Source: an uncultured Lachnospiraceae bacterium (lineage in GTDB: Bacteria; Bacillota; Clostridia; Lachnospirales; Lachnospiraceae). From it: DNA of 12,178 nt. Shown here piece by piece: positions 12,144-12,178 of the stretch; the stretch's first letter is position 1, and every line of letters starts with the position of its first letter. The notes under the pieces are model-generated. The model ran no database searches. It saw only the letters and a program-made list of their open reading frames with translations, and was not told the DNA's origin. The DNA is taken from NCBI GenBank assembly GCA_910589385.1, contig CAJUTU010000073.1, positions 1 through 12,178 on the forward strand, in the 5' to 3' direction. The position numbers and the translations under genes were made by a program.

Positions 12144-12178
12144 GGAATAACGGCATCAACTGCTGAAACCCGCATGGT

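Noticed and set aside
1..12178. CRISPR array, tRNA or rRNA genes, insertion sequence, integrase, attachment site, origin
   Set aside because: I saw no regularly spaced repeats, no tRNA-like folds, and no transposase, integrase or relaxase motifs in any frame.

Overview
The window looks like an accessory region of a gut Firmicute, most likely a Clostridia/Lachnospiraceae relative of the Clostridium scindens type. The grounds are mid-range GC, strong AGGAGG ribosome sites, XRE and OmpR-type orphan regulators of a kind common in that group, and proteins that look like BaiCD and BaiE of the bile acid 7-dehydroxylation (bai) system. The species call is inference; no rRNA or housekeeping gene is present.

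Layout. (1) Bases 1-3340 hold small regulators and structured DNA: an array of hairpins ending in two terminators on the minus strand (about 1-400), an OmpR-type regulator with a degenerate receiver (407-1174, -), an AT-rich gap with operator-like repeats, an XRE repressor (1585-1932, +), a small helical protein of unknown function (2023-2364, -), a second XRE regulator (2556-2804, +), and a receiver-less OmpR-type DNA-binding protein (2829-3245, -). (2) Bases 3340-9661 hold a minus-strand catabolic cluster, transcribed right to left: BaiE-like dehydratase, small membrane protein, a first old-yellow-enzyme/FAD/4Fe-4S reductase, a second reductase closely like BaiCD, and an extended short-chain dehydrogenase with a C-terminal zinc-ribbon-like tail. 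(3) Bases 9901-11651 hold a divergent plus-strand pair of AraC-type regulators: one with a cupin-like sensor and two tandem AraC DNA-binding domains, and a translationally coupled partner that is a sensor domain only. (4) Bases 11712-12178 hold the probable 3' end of a DUF5597-containing glycoside hydrolase with an in-frame stop just upstream, so it is likely broken.

How it may work together (inference): the dehydrogenase oxidises a ring alcohol to a ketone, the BaiCD-like flavoenzyme makes or reduces a conjugated enone, the BaiE-like enzyme eliminates a hydroxyl as water, and the other flavoenzyme resaturates the ring. This is the chemistry of bile acid 7-dehydroxylation, but the bai genes for CoA ligation, CoA transfer and uptake (baiB, baiF, baiG) are absent from the window. 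The substrate may therefore be a free steroid or another polycyclic ketone rather than a bile acid. The divergent AraC pair is the natural candidate for a substrate-responsive activator.

The main oddities are an apparent in-frame internal deletion near the C terminus of the BaiCD-like enzyme, removing the last FAD-binding motif, and the hairpin array at the left edge, which looks like an undescribed small RNA.
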